Assembly: GCF_001420695.1 (NCBI RefSeq)
Contig: NZ_LJJB01000013.1
Location: forward strand, 248,065 to 312,064
Reading direction: 5' to 3'
Source: Brevibacillus choshinensis
GTDB taxonomy: Bacteria; Bacillota; Bacilli; Brevibacillales; Brevibacillaceae
DNA: 64,000 nucleotides
Shown: positions 43,208 through 52,001 of the stretch, in pieces
Layout: every line of letters starts with the position of its first letter
Numbering within the stretch: the stretch's first letter is position 1
Position numbers and translations under genes: made by a program
Notes under the pieces: generated by a model
Told to the model about the DNA's origin: nothing
The model's database searches: none
Seen by the model: the letters and a program-made list of their open reading frames with translations, nothing else

Positions 43208-43864
43208 ATGATGAGGAGAGCGCTGCAAGTAACCCGACGTTACAGTTTGATTTTGTTTGGAGCGAGTTTGTTAGCTTTCACTTATTTTCACATTAATTTT
43301 CAGAACCACTTATCAGAGGGTGGGTTCGTCGGCCTGGGGCTATTGGCAAAATACGCTTTTGACCTGTCACCAGCGATGATGATGCTACTGCTTGATATTC
43401 CACTGTTTTTAGTGGCGTGGATTGTGAGAGGACGTCAGTTCATCTGGGATACGATTTTCGCATCTCTTTCGTTTACCGTTTTTTATGATCTGTTTGAACG
43501 ATTCTCACCGATTGTGATCGACTTGAGTGGCATGATGCCAGTCGCGTCCATCGTGTCAGGTGCATTGACCGGATTGGGTACGGGATTGGTTTTGCGGTAT
43601 GGCGCCGCAACAGGGGGAGACGATATTTTGTCTCTTCTGCTCAGTAAGTACACCGGGCTGTCGATCGGTACCATATTTCTTTTACTTGATGCTTTGGTAC
43701 TTACCCTTTCGTTCTGGTATGTACCTGTAAAAGAAATGATCTTTACCATTTTGGCCGTCATCATCTCCAGTCGGGTCATTACGTGGACAGTCGAATCGGG
43801 AGCAACGGTCGAGGTAAACGAAGAGGGTCATGGACATGGCAACGTATCCATGACACACAGATAA
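43208..43864 (+). CDS. YitT-family membrane protein
   Basis: 218 residues, with five to six hydrophobic helices. GGFVGLGLLAKYAF, TGLGTGLVLRYGAATGGDDILSLLLSKYTGLSIG (in parts) and VITWTVESG match the YitT/YczE membrane family, of unknown transport role. GCGAGG is 7 nt before the ATG. The structured leader indicates regulated expression in response to an unknown signal. The C-terminus has HGHGN, a short His-rich tail. Confidence 0.82.
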   Translation: MMRRALQVTRRYSLILFGASLLAFTYFHINFQNHLSEGGFVGLGLLAKYAFDLSPAMMMLLLDIPLFLVAWIVRGRQFIWDTIFASLSFTVFYDLFERFSPIVIDLSGMMPVASIVSGALTGLGTGLVLRYGAATGGDDILSLLLSKYTGLSIGTIFLLLDALVLTLSFWYVPVKEMIFTILAVIISSRVITWTVESGATVEVNEEGHGHGNVSMTHR

Positions 43865-43910
43865 CGTGAAGAGTAATGTTGGAGAACATGCAAATAGAAA
43901 ACGAACGCGA

Positions 43911-43947
43911 AAGACCTTGCCGGATACAACTGGGTAAGGTCTTTTTT
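43911..43947 (+). terminator. Rho-independent terminator of the YitT gene
   Basis: AAGACCTT / AAGGTCTT stem with a 16-nt loop and six T. Confidence 0.85.
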
Positions 43948-44054
43948 GTACAAATATTGGTACCGTAGAATCGGCTTGCCATGCAGATAATACCTAACAA
44001 GCCCAACCATGAGGCCATATTCTTGGTCGATACAGGTGACGGAAAGGAACTGCT

Positions 44055-44549
44055 ATGAGCGAAAATTTCTTTGGTCATTACAAGGAATTTGTGGTCGTCC
44101 CCAAGGAAGAAAAAGAGCAAGGGATGGAAGAAGTGTTCGTCCCGGAGGACTATGCGAGTCACTATATCCTCACGTTTTCTTTGTATGATTCCTGTATTTC
44201 GAGCTGGAAAGAAGCGGACAAGTTTCATGTGAATGCAGAAAACAGCTTGAAAAAGGTGGTGGCGGAGCTCAACGCAAAAAAGAAAAGCCTAGTTCGTTTG
44301 GAATTGCTAGAAATAGATGATGAAATAACTTATTTCGTTTTGGCCCTCTCCTGGAAAGAAGGAAATAATAATGAACAAAACATGCGAGACAGGATCCAAG
44401 TTTTTTTAGAAAAGGATTTTTCAACAGACTTGCTAATTGGAGAAACGTGGTACCAGTTGATCGGAGCCAAAGGAAAGTTTGAGCGTCGACTATTTACCTA
44501 TACGATGGAGAAATACGAGCCTCGCTCTGCTGATTCGCACGAGAACTAG
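44055..44549 (+). CDS. Hypothetical cytosolic protein
   Basis: 164 residues, without a signal peptide or membrane helix. Mixed alpha-beta composition with a charged central helix (SLKKVVAELNAKKK). No family recognised. The ATG is preceded by GGAAAGG at 10 nt. The 200 bp after it contain no gene that I can support. Confidence 0.6.
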   Translation: MSENFFGHYKEFVVVPKEEKEQGMEEVFVPEDYASHYILTFSLYDSCISSWKEADKFHVNAENSLKKVVAELNAKKKSLVRLELLEIDDEITYFVLALSWKEGNNNEQNMRDRIQVFLEKDFSTDLLIGETWYQLIGAKGKFERRLFTYTMEKYEPRSADSHEN

Positions 44550-44753
44550 GCACATCATCCTGATTATTTTATTAAAAACATAGGGAATTTGATGCAGGTA
44601 GACTCCATAGTGAGGGCGAATCAGGCAATAGAAGGAGAAAAGAAAGCCTGAAAAGCTCGTCTCCTTGTAAAAATAGGTCCGAATGTAACATAAATCCCAT
44701 CGCAGGAACATCCGATACCAGAATAGAGACGAAAAAGGGAGACAGGGGAACAT

Positions 44754-45326
44754 ATGCCTACATACTATTACTTCATATGCCAAAAATGTCGAACCCGGGG
44801 GGGAGTATTCGGCGAACAGGCTTGGGGGTGGGGGAGCTTTGATATGATCGAGTCTTTCAAATTCCTTGCCCATCATATTCATACTTGCGGGGAGGACTCC
44901 ATCCGAGTCATTTCCGAAGAGGTAGACGATTATGTCGATCAATTACATACGGAATACAATGAATTTTTAGAGGAAACAAAACATCTATTTCCACACTCCA
45001 ATGACTGGGCGTTTCTGGATAGATGGAAGGAGCTTTCGGTAGACGAGCTCAAGGAGAAATGGGTAGAAGAAAACAAAATCGAATACGACGATGAGCGGAC
45101 GAAGCTAACTGGAATCCTGGAACAATACGAAATCATTCAGGAGGGAACGAGGCATCCGTATTTTCATGGTCACGTAGTCGAGACAGACGGTCGGAAATCC
45201 GCGGTCATGGGAAGTGCGCGACAATTGCCTCCTGTGAACAGATCCTATATCATCATAGGGGTGAAGCGGGATCATCCAGAGCTGGGAGAAGTTTTGGAAA
45301 TACATAAAATGATACCCGAGTCCTAA
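44754..45326 (+). CDS. Hypothetical protein with N-terminal zinc-ribbon half
   Basis: 190 residues. The N-terminus has CQKCRTRGG and a later HIHTCGED, which could complete a metal site. A charged helical middle ([20 protein letters not shown]) and a beta-rich end follow. I do not recognise the family. Both this gene and the previous one look like ordinary, unshared chromosomal genes before thiM; the gap to thiM is 26 bp. Confidence 0.6.
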   Translation: MPTYYYFICQKCRTRGGVFGEQAWGWGSFDMIESFKFLAHHIHTCGEDSIRVISEEVDDYVDQLHTEYNEFLEETKHLFPHSNDWAFLDRWKELSVDELKEKWVEENKIEYDDERTKLTGILEQYEIIQEGTRHPYFHGHVVETDGRKSAVMGSARQLPPVNRSYIIIGVKRDHPELGEVLEIHKMIPES

Positions 45327-45352
45327 AGCAGCTGGAGAAAGGGGCATTTTTT

Positions 45353-46162
45353 ATGAATATGGAGAGAGTCGGTCAACTACTAGAGAAGGTTCGTGAAGCA
45401 AATCCGTTAATACATAACATCACCAACGTAGTCGTTACCAATTTTACGGCAAACGGGCTTCTGGCACTGGGAGCATCACCTGTAATGGCGTATGCCAAAC
45501 AAGAAGTGGCGGACATGGCAGGAATTGCAGGTGCGCTCGTATTGAACATGGGAACGCTGGACGAACAGGTAGTAGAGGCCATGCTGATCGCAGGGAAATC
45601 TGCAAATGATCACGGAGTCCCCGTCCTGTTTGATCCGGTTGGAGCGGGTGCCACTCCTTATCGTACGAAGACCGCTCAGACAATGGTGCAGGAAGTAAAA
45701 ACAGCGATTGTAAGAGGGAATGCTGCGGAGATCTCCCATGTAATAGGAGAGTCTTGGGAGATCAAGGGGGTCGACGCAGGAGAAGGAAAAGGGGACGTCG
45801 TCGCACTGGCGAAGATGGCAGCGAAGAAGCTGGGGACGATCGTAGCGATCACGGGAAAGGTGGACGTCATCACAGATGGAGAACGTACCTACTTGATTCG
45901 CAACGGTCATCCGATTCTGACCAAAGTAACGGGTACTGGCTGCTTGCTCACATCCGTCATGGGAGCTTTTGCAGCGGTAGACGATGATGTACTCTTCGCT
46001 GGTGCTGCTGCTCTGGTGTGCTATGGTGTTGCCGCCGAGCAAGCAGCACAAAAGACTGCAGAGGAAGGCCCGGGTAGCTTTCAGTTTCAGTTTTTGAACG
46101 AGCTGGCCATCGCAACACCTGATGATGTTCGTAGAAAAGGCGTACTTGAAGTAATGGAATAG
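45353..46162 (+). CDS. thiM: Hydroxyethylthiazole kinase
   Basis: 269 residues. [28 protein letters not shown] and [12 protein letters not shown] and [17 protein letters not shown] (the catalytic Cys in GTGC) are the ThiM signature. It phosphorylates the thiazole unit for thiamine salvage. No thiE or thiD neighbours and no TPP riboswitch are visible. It ends with a weak hairpin at 46187. Confidence 0.93.
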   Translation: MNMERVGQLLEKVREANPLIHNITNVVVTNFTANGLLALGASPVMAYAKQEVADMAGIAGALVLNMGTLDEQVVEAMLIAGKSANDHGVPVLFDPVGAGATPYRTKTAQTMVQEVKTAIVRGNAAEISHVIGESWEIKGVDAGEGKGDVVALAKMAAKKLGTIVAITGKVDVITDGERTYLIRNGHPILTKVTGTGCLLTSVMGAFAAVDDDVLFAGAAALVCYGVAAEQAAQKTAEEGPGSFQFQFLNELAIATPDDVRRKGVLEVME

Positions 46163-46227
46163 GAAAGTCTCAATCGAGAAACAAAAAAAATCCCCCTATG
46201 GTGGGGAGAAAATGATCGTGAATGGGA

Positions 46228-46431
46228 CTATGCTAGATATGTTAGGGCGTAGCTGTAGCTTCTCAGTGTATATGACAGCAGCTTCTTCTGGTGCTCGGAA
46301 AGCGCAAGGAATATGAATTCTACCTGATCATTTTCAAACGGAAGTAAATAGAACTGAGAAATTCCATGACATATGATTTCTCTCTTTAACGCCAATGCCA
46401 TACTGGCGTTCGTACGTATTTGCAATTCCAC
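46228..46431 (-). CDS. Small hypothetical protein
   Basis: 67 residues with a GTG start and a strong AAGGAGGG site 9 nt upstream, which is the main support for it. Composition is hydrophobic with no membrane helix; the end is LSYTLRSYSYALTYLA. No family recognised. Confidence 0.5.
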   Translation of the reverse strand: MELQIRTNASMALALKREIICHGISQFYLLPFENDQVEFIFLALSEHQKKLLSYTLRSYSYALTYLA

Positions 46432-46570
46432 GGTGTGTACCCTCCTTGGACATAGACTAGAGTACCAAATTTATACTGGGAAATGTATACAATTTGTGGC
46501 GGTATCATGTCCAAGTTGTTACCAATTTTTGTATGAAAATTTACTAAAAAAACTATTCTGTCAATAGGCT

Positions 46571-46855
46571 CTATTTGTTGTCCGGAATGCATTTACTGCG
46601 TGAGAAATAGGAGGAGATCATGGCGGAAACCCGTCCTTTATCGGTTAAAGGATCGTGCTTTCGGCTTGAAAGGCATCTCAGTAATTCACGATCGCAGCTG
46701 CAGGAAAAATAGCCTCGTTTTTCATAGCAGAGATCGTGCCGTTTACAGCATCGGTCAATGTCGTCAATGGGTGCTCCCGGACCGGAGCAACCTGGCCCAC
46801 ACCAGTTTCCATACAGACATGGAAATTGTCTTGCTCGTCGTTTACTTTTGCCCAC
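46571..46855 (-). CDS. Small phospholipase A2-like protein
   Basis: 94 residues with a GTG start. CLYGNWCGPGCSGPGAPIDD holds the Ca-binding loop and IDRCCKRHDLCYEKRGYFSC has the His-Asp catalytic pair with the Cys pattern of secreted and parvovirus-type PLA2. The family cleaves the sn-2 ester of phospholipids with Ca. There is no signal peptide, only a basic start (MGKSKRRARQ), so it may act in the cell or in spores. Ten or more Cys suggest disulfides or metal. Function in bacteria is unclear. Confidence 0.75.
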   Translation of the reverse strand: MGKSKRRARQFPCLYGNWCGPGCSGPGAPIDDIDRCCKRHDLCYEKRGYFSCSCDRELLRCLSSRKHDPLTDKGRVSAMISSYFSRSKCIPDNK

Positions 46856-47026
46856 TCGTCATCACCACACCATTTAGATTTACTTCTAGATTATTGGCAT
46901 GGGGGCAGGAATGCTTTAGGTAGCATGCCCTTATTTTACTTAAATTCATGTGAGAAATAGGGCAAGTGCGCCTGAATATGGGAAGGATGACGATCCTGCA
47001 GGTAGCAAATGTGTGTGCGAAGCAAG

Positions 47027-47070
47027 AGGGCTCGGAGACCGCTAAGCAGAGGTTGCCGAGCCTTTCGTTT
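47027..47070 (+). terminator. Hairpin upstream of the tRNA operon
   Basis: GGCTCGG and CCGAGCC pair across a 21-nt loop and TTTCGTTT follows. The remaining 46856-47142 has no gene that I can name. Confidence 0.5.
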
Positions 47071-47142
47071 GCTTGTTACAATAGGGAAGGAAACACTTCG
47101 TTGTTACTAGATTTCAACAGTAAAAAACTTTTGAAACTGTAC

Positions 47143-47171
47143 TTGAAAACATAGGCGAGGTATGGTAGATT
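47143..47171 (+). promoter_or_regulatory. Promoter of the tRNA operon
   Basis: TTGAAA (47143) - 17 nt - TAGATT (47166), ending 33 bp before tRNA-Ser. Confidence 0.5.
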
Positions 47172-47204
47172 ATTTCTTGCCGAGTCTATCGGCTAATGAC
47201 AGAT

Positions 47205-47297
47205 GGATGGATGTCCGAGCGGCCGAAGGAGCACGATTGGAAATCGTGTAGGCGGGGTCGACCCGTCTCGTGGGTTCAAATCCCACTCCATCCGCCA
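47205..47297 (+). tRNA. tRNA-Ser (GGA)
   Basis: Class II tRNA with a long variable arm. Anticodon loop TTGGAAA gives GGA. Acceptor GGATGGA pairs with TCCATCC, and CCA is encoded. Confidence 0.95.
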
Positions 47298-47301
47298 TCC
47301 T

Positions 47302-47375
47302 GGCCCGTTGGTGAAGCGGTTTAACACAGCAGCCTTTCACGCTGTCATACAGGGGTTCGAATCCCCTACGGGTCA
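47302..47375 (+). tRNA. tRNA-Glu (TTC)
   Basis: Anticodon loop CTTTCAC gives TTC. Acceptor GGCCCGT pairs with ACGGGTC; CCA is not fully encoded (CCT follows). Confidence 0.94.
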
Positions 47376-47463
47376 CCTAAAAACACCCCACAAAGTGAAG
47401 CGAACACTTCGTAGTAACGCCGAGTACTTTGCGGGGACCCCAACAACTGGTTTGGGGGACAGT

Positions 47464-47539
47464 GGAGGCTTAGCTCAGCTGGGAGAGCATCTGCCTTACA
47501 AGCAGAGGGTCGGCGGTTCGATCCCGTCAGCCTCCACCA
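47464..47539 (+). tRNA. tRNA-Val (TAC)
   Basis: Anticodon loop CTTACAA gives TAC. Acceptor GGAGGCT pairs with AGCCTCC; CCA is encoded. Between tRNA-Glu and this gene (47376-47463) lie two spacer hairpins. Confidence 0.95.
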
Positions 47540-47610
47540 TATCCTTTATGCGGAGCTACGTCCGCTCCATGAAGATTTACGGTCTTTCATAAGTCATTTG
47601 ATAGATTTTT

Positions 47611-47687
47611 GGCGGTGTAGCTCAGCTGGTTAGAGCGTTCGGTTCATACCCGAAAGGTCGGGGGTTCGATTCCCTCCGCCGCTACCA
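47611..47687 (+). tRNA. tRNA-Met (CAT), elongator type
   Basis: Anticodon loop TTCATAC gives CAT. The sequence is very close to the known Bacillus elongator tRNA-Met. CCA is encoded. Confidence 0.93.
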
Positions 47688-47709
47688 AAAGTAATTAAAT
47701 TACCTTTAT

Positions 47710-47786
47710 GGCGGTCGTGGCGAAGGGGTTAACGCACCGGATTGTGGCTCCGGCACTCGTGGGTTCAAGTCCCATCGATCGCCCCA
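47710..47786 (+). tRNA. tRNA-His (GTG)
   Basis: Anticodon loop TTGTGGC gives GTG. The extra G at -1 opposite C73 is the His identity element. CCA is encoded. Confidence 0.95.
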
Positions 47787-47849
47787 TAAACAAATAACTG
47801 GTGAGTGTCCGTTGGAGAGAAAATGACGGCGCTTTTTTAATTCCATAGA

Positions 47850-47899
47850 AATAACCCAGCTAGAATGCCTGATCAGGCTTCTCGGCTGGGTTATTTTAT
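47850..47899. terminator. Terminator between the tRNA operon and the ferredoxin reductase gene
   Basis: AATAACCCAGC / GCTGGGTTATT stem with an inner GCCTGATCAGGC hairpin and flanking A and T runs. It can act in both directions. Confidence 0.85.
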
Positions 47900-47912
47900 T
47901 TGTTCCGGTAGA

Positions 47913-48965
47913 CTATTTTTGCAGCATTTGCTTGATCAATTCGCGATTCCTCTGCTTGAAAATCTCGTTGTGCGAGGAGACCATGCCGTGGGAATTCGCG
48001 TCTGGTGAAATGTATTGCTTCGCCTTGTTGACAGCATTGGCAGCATCCTGAAAAGCGCCAGCGATCAAGTGCAGCTTGCCGTCGTATTTGACGATATCAC
48101 CGGCAGCGTACAGGCCAGGAATCGATGACTCACCGCTTGCGGTCGCATCCACGTAAAAATCCTCGGCTAATGTAATTTCCAGCTCGCTATTTTTCAAAAG
48201 GCTGGAATCCCGCTCGTATCCGTGGTTGATGATCACATCATCGATCACTAAGGTAGTGACTTCACCTGTTTCATGATTCGTCAATTCCACAAGCTCGACG
48301 ACCTCGCGATTAGCAGATGCGACTAGGCGTGTAATCGTGGTCTGGAAAAAGCAACTAGCCGAGCTGTTCAAAAGCTGGGTGACTTGCGCTTCATGAGCAG
48401 ACAACGATTCCTTCCGGTAGGTGAGATAAACCTTCTTGGCAATGGGCTCCAATTCATTTGCCCAATCGATGGCAGAGTTCCCACCTCCGGAGATCACGAC
48501 GGTCTTGTCCTGAAAATAGTTAATGGACTTCACGGTGTAGTGCAGATTGGATACTTCAAACTTCTCGGCACCTTCCAAATCTAGTTTTTGCGGGGTGAGA
48601 ATTCCGCCTCCGACCGCTACAATGACTGTTTTGGAATAGTGAAGGTTGCCAGACTTAGCTCGCAAAACAAAAATCCCATCTTCGTTCCGTGAAATCGATA
48701 CCACTTTTTCGTTCAAGAAGACTTCTGGATGAAAGGTCAATCCTTGAGCGACCACCTGCTCGATGAGCTTGGCTCCGGTAATCGGCGTTTGCCCTCCGAC
48801 GTCCCAGATCATTTTCTCTGGATATACGTGAATTTTCCCGCCTAATCGAGGTTGAAATTCAATCAGCTTCGTTTTCATCTCGCGAAGCCCGCTATAAAAA
48901 CTAGAGTAAAGACCTGCTGGGCCTCCTCCAATGATGGTCACATCAAACAATTCATGTTGTTCCAT
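47913..48965 (-). CDS. Ferredoxin/flavodoxin-NADP reductase, YumC type
   Basis: 350 residues. Thioredoxin-reductase-like FAD protein: IIGGGPAGLYSSFYSGL (FAD), VVISGGGNSAIDWA (NADPH) and PGLYAAGDIV. It lacks the CxxC redox pair, which marks the TrxR-like ferredoxin-NADP reductases. It passes electrons from NADPH to ferredoxin. A Fur box lies just upstream and it diverges from a siderophore importer, so it may supply electrons to release iron from ferric siderophores. Confidence 0.9.
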   Translation of the reverse strand: MEQHELFDVTIIGGGPAGLYSSFYSGLREMKTKLIEFQPRLGGKIHVYPEKMIWDVGGQTPITGAKLIEQVVAQGLTFHPEVFLNEKVVSISRNEDGIFVLRAKSGNLHYSKTVIVAVGGGILTPQKLDLEGAEKFEVSNLHYTVKSINYFQDKTVVISGGGNSAIDWANELEPIAKKVYLTYRKESLSAHEAQVTQLLNSSASCFFQTTITRLVASANREVVELVELTNHETGEVTTLVIDDVIINHGYERDSSLLKNSELEITLAEDFYVDATASGESSIPGLYAAGDIVKYDGKLHLIAGAFQDAANAVNKAKQYISPDANSHGMVSSHNEIFKQRNRELIKQMLQK

Positions 48966-48993
48966 GTCACTTCACTCCTGAACAAGTATACGT

Positions 48994-49012
48994 AACTGAT
49001 TCTCATTCTCAA
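48994..49012. promoter_or_regulatory. Fur box for the ferredoxin reductase gene
   Basis: AACTGATTCTCATTCTCAA matches the Fur consensus in most positions (GATTCTCATTCTC core), about 30 bp upstream of the reductase start. Confidence 0.8.
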
Positions 49013-49096
49013 CAAATTATAATGTCTTTCCTTTCCAAAGGCAACCTCAATCAGCTATTGACAGAAAAAAAGGACACCCGTATAGTAAATGTGAAA

Positions 49097-49115
49097 TTGA
49101 TAATCATTATCACAA
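49097..49115. promoter_or_regulatory. Fur box of the siderophore transport operon
   Basis: TGATAAT-C-ATTATCA is a perfect 7-1-7 Fur box within TTGATAATCATTATCACAA. It lies about 45 bp before the ATPase gene. Confidence 0.93.
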
Positions 49116-49158
49116 TTTGGCGCTCTGTGTTTTTCATTTTGTAATGGGAGGGTACATA

Positions 49159-49950
49159 ATGGTTCGCTTGTATACAGAAGAACTAAACATTGGTTATGGT
49201 GAACGACTAATTGTAAAAGCGCTCAGCGTAAAAATACCCGATAAAAAAATTACGGCTATCATTGGTTCGAACGGTTGCGGGAAGTCCACCTTGCTTAAAG
49301 CGATGACCCGAATTATCTCCCATCAATCGGGGGCTGTCATTCTGGATGGCGAGAGCATTTCCAAAGAAAATACGAAGATACTCGCGAGAAAAATGGCGAT
49401 CCTTCCGCAAACTCCGGAGAGTGCGAGCGGATTAACCGTTGGCGAGCTCGTATCGTATGGCCGATTTCCCTACCAGAGTGGTTTGGGACGACTGAACAAG
49501 AAAGATTATGAAGCCATCGACTGGGCACTCGAAGTGACTGGGACAAAAGATTTCAAATACCGTCCAGTAGATGCTTTGTCAGGTGGTCAACGCCAGCGCG
49601 TCTGGATTGCTATGGCTCTTGCGCAAGAAACGGAGATCATTTTCCTGGACGAACCGACTACGTACCTGGATTTGGCCCACCAGCTGGAAGTACTGGAACT
49701 TTTGCAAAAGCTGAATGTCGAGCAAGATCGCACTATCTTGATGGTGCTGCACGATTTGAACCAGGCAGCGCGATTCGCCGACTTCATGATTGCTTTAAAA
49801 GATGGGCAAGTGGTCAAAGCGGGAGACTGTGAAGAGGTCATGAAGCCGGAAGTGCTAAAAAAAGTATTTCAGATCGACGCAGAAATCGGGCGCGATCCCC
49901 GAACCAACAAACCGATGTGCATAACATACAATCTGGCTAAAGGAGAATAA
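49159..49950 (+). CDS. Siderophore ABC importer, ATP-binding protein
   Basis: 263 residues from ATG 49159, after GGGAGGG. Walker A GSNGCGKST, signature LSGGQRQR, Walker B IIFLDEPTTYLD and switch VLHDLN. It is of the FecE/FhuC type. First gene of a Fur-controlled importer, 5 bp before the binding protein. Confidence 0.92.
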   Translation: MVRLYTEELNIGYGERLIVKALSVKIPDKKITAIIGSNGCGKSTLLKAMTRIISHQSGAVILDGESISKENTKILARKMAILPQTPESASGLTVGELVSYGRFPYQSGLGRLNKKDYEAIDWALEVTGTKDFKYRPVDALSGGQRQRVWIAMALAQETEIIFLDEPTTYLDLAHQLEVLELLQKLNVEQDRTILMVLHDLNQAARFADFMIALKDGQVVKAGDCEEVMKPEVLKKVFQIDAEIGRDPRTNKPMCITYNLAKGE

Positions 49951-49955
49951 ACATC

Positions 49956-50918
49956 ATGAGAAAAATGTGGTTGCCATTTATTCTAGTCTTCGTACTTTTC
50001 CTCAGCGCGTGCGGGAGTCAGCCTTCAGAGGGCACGAACAACTCCAACTCAACTGCTGCTCCTAAAACAGAAGACAAGGCACCAGCGCAGGAGGGGAAAA
50101 CAGGTACCATCACCTATCAGGCTGAATCAGGTCCGATTGAAGTGCCTGCTGACCCGAAACGGGTAGTCGTTTTGTCGTCTTATGCGGGCAACGTCATGGC
50201 GCTGCATGTGAATCTGGTAGGGGTTGACTCTTGGGCGAAGAAGAATCCACGATTTCAAGATGCATTGAAAGATGTAGCAGAGGTTTCAGAAGAAAATATT
50301 GAAAAAATTATCGAGCTGGACCCTGATCTCATCCTTGGGTTGTCTGATGCGAAGAACCTCGACAAGCTGAAGCAAATCGCGCCTACCGTTACCTTTACAT
50401 ACGGAAAGCTGGACTATCTGACGCAACAGATTGAGATCGGCAAGGTGTTAAACAAAGAGAAGGAAGCCCAAGTTTGGGTGGATGACTTTAAAAAGCGCGC
50501 TCAAGCGGCTGGAAAAGAGATTCATGCGAAAATCGGAGATAACGCGACGGTATCCGTTATTGAGAACTTTGATAAGCAGCTCTATGTATATGGTGACAAC
50601 TGGGGACGAGGAACAGAGATTCTCTATCAGGAAATGAAGCTGAAAATGCCTGAAAAAGTAAAAGAAACAGCGCTGAAAGAAGGCTATTACGCATTGTCGC
50701 TGGAGGTTATGCCTCAATTTGCGGGTGATTACGTAATCTTGAGCAAGAACAAGGATACGGATAATTCTTTCCAAGAGACGGATACGTACAAAAATATTCC
50801 AGCAGTCAAAAATAATCACGTATTTGAAGCGAATTTGAATGAGTTTTACTTTAATGATCCACTTACACTCGAGTTTCAGTTGGAGTTCTTCATCGAACAC
50901 TTCCTCGGAAAAAAATAA
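49956..50918 (+). CDS. Iron-siderophore binding lipoprotein
   Basis: 320 residues. Lipobox LFLSACGS, then a low-complexity linker rich in Ser, Asn and Ala. The binding-protein fold shows KRVVVLSSYAGNVMALHVNLVGV and IIELDPDLILGLSDAKNLDKL. It catches a ferric siderophore outside the membrane. The Fur box and permeases assign it to iron. Confidence 0.92.
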   Translation: MRKMWLPFILVFVLFLSACGSQPSEGTNNSNSTAAPKTEDKAPAQEGKTGTITYQAESGPIEVPADPKRVVVLSSYAGNVMALHVNLVGVDSWAKKNPRFQDALKDVAEVSEENIEKIIELDPDLILGLSDAKNLDKLKQIAPTVTFTYGKLDYLTQQIEIGKVLNKEKEAQVWVDDFKKRAQAAGKEIHAKIGDNATVSVIENFDKQLYVYGDNWGRGTEILYQEMKLKMPEKVKETALKEGYYALSLEVMPQFAGDYVILSKNKDTDNSFQETDTYKNIPAVKNNHVFEANLNEFYFNDPLTLEFQLEFFIEHFLGKK

Positions 50919-50990
50919 GGGGTGCTGAAGGAATTCTTTCTAGAGAGAATTCCTTCTCCTTTACTCTAGAACAGAAAAGTGAGAAGACGT

Positions 50991-52001
50991 ATGACAAACG
51001 ATAAAAAGCGTTTTGTTCTATTTGGTCCTAAGCTGGTAATTTCATTCCTAGTCTTTTTGGCGATGTTTGCCATTGCCATGGTGTTGGGAGCTGCGAATAC
51101 CACGTTATTGGATGTGTGGCTGGCACTCACTACCCAAACAGTCGGTGAAAAAATGTCTGTCCTTCGTGAAATTCGATTGCCTCGTGAAGTAGCTGCGATA
51201 TTTGTGGGAGCGGCACTGTCGGTTGCAGGGGCGATCATGCAAGGGATGACGAGAAATCCTCTCGCCGATCCCGGATTGCTCGGACTCACGGCAGGTGCAA
51301 ATGCCGCTCTGGCCGTGACGATTGCCTTGATTCCATCCGCTAATTACTTGGATATTATGGTGGCTTGCTTTATCGGTTCAGCTGTAGGAGCCGTGCTGGT
51401 CTTTGGAATGGGTTCCTTGAAAAAAGGAGGTTTTTCACCACTTCGCTTGGTGCTGGCTGGTTCAGCGGTTTCTGCGTTTTTATACGCGATTGCAGAAGGA
51501 GTAGCTCTTAGCTTTAAAATATCAAAAGATGTCTCTATGTGGACAGCTGGTGGTGTGATTGGAACGTCATGGAGCCAGCTGCAAATCATTATTCCGTTCA
51601 TCACGGTAGGGATCATCCTTGCCCTGTTTTTGTCCAGACAGCTGACCATTCTCAGTCTGAGTGAAGAAGTAGCTGTAGGGCTTGGGCAAAAGACGATGCT
51701 CGTTAAAACGGTGCTGTTCGTCGTCATGATTTTGCTTGCAGGGGCAGCAGTCGCGCTCGTCGGGAACATGGCCTTTATTGGCCTCATGATCCCCCATTTA
51801 GTTCGTCCGATGGTCGGAACGGACTACCGTTATATCATTCCGATGTCAGCTGTGACGGGCGCTACGTTCATGCTTTTGGCAGATACGCTGGGTCGAACCA
51901 TCCATGCTCCCTATGAGACTCCGGTAGCAGCACTTGTGGCAATGCTGGGATTGCCTTTCTTCCTGTTGATCGTTCGCAAAAGGGGGAAATCATTCCTATG
52001 A
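50991..52001 (+). CDS. Iron-siderophore ABC permease 1
   Basis: 336 residues of the FecCD family. LREIRLPREVAAIFVGAALSVAGAIMQGMTRNPLADPGLLG and FIGLMIPHLVRPMVGTDYR are the family blocks (quoted in part). Start ATG 50991; the in-frame GTG at 50979 is an alternative. It overlaps the second permease by 4 bp, so the two form a heterodimeric channel. Confidence 0.9.
   Translation: MTNDKKRFVLFGPKLVISFLVFLAMFAIAMVLGAANTTLLDVWLALTTQTVGEKMSVLREIRLPREVAAIFVGAALSVAGAIMQGMTRNPLADPGLLGLTAGANAALAVTIALIPSANYLDIMVACFIGSAVGAVLVFGMGSLKKGGFSPLRLVLAGSAVSAFLYAIAEGVALSFKISKDVSMWTAGGVIGTSWSQLQIIIPFITVGIILALFLSRQLTILSLSEEVAVGLGQKTMLVKTVLFVVMILLAGAAVALVGNMAFIGLMIPHLVRPMVGTDYRYIIPMSAVTGATFMLLADTLGRTIHAPYETPVAALVAMLGLPFFLLIVRKRGKSFL

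Noticed and set aside
46966-47154. A 62-codon ORF before the tRNA operon
   Set aside because: It spans a terminator-like hairpin and the tRNA promoter; composition is not protein-like.
47170-47592. Open frames across the tRNA genes on both strands
   Set aside because: They are only shadows of tRNA sequence.
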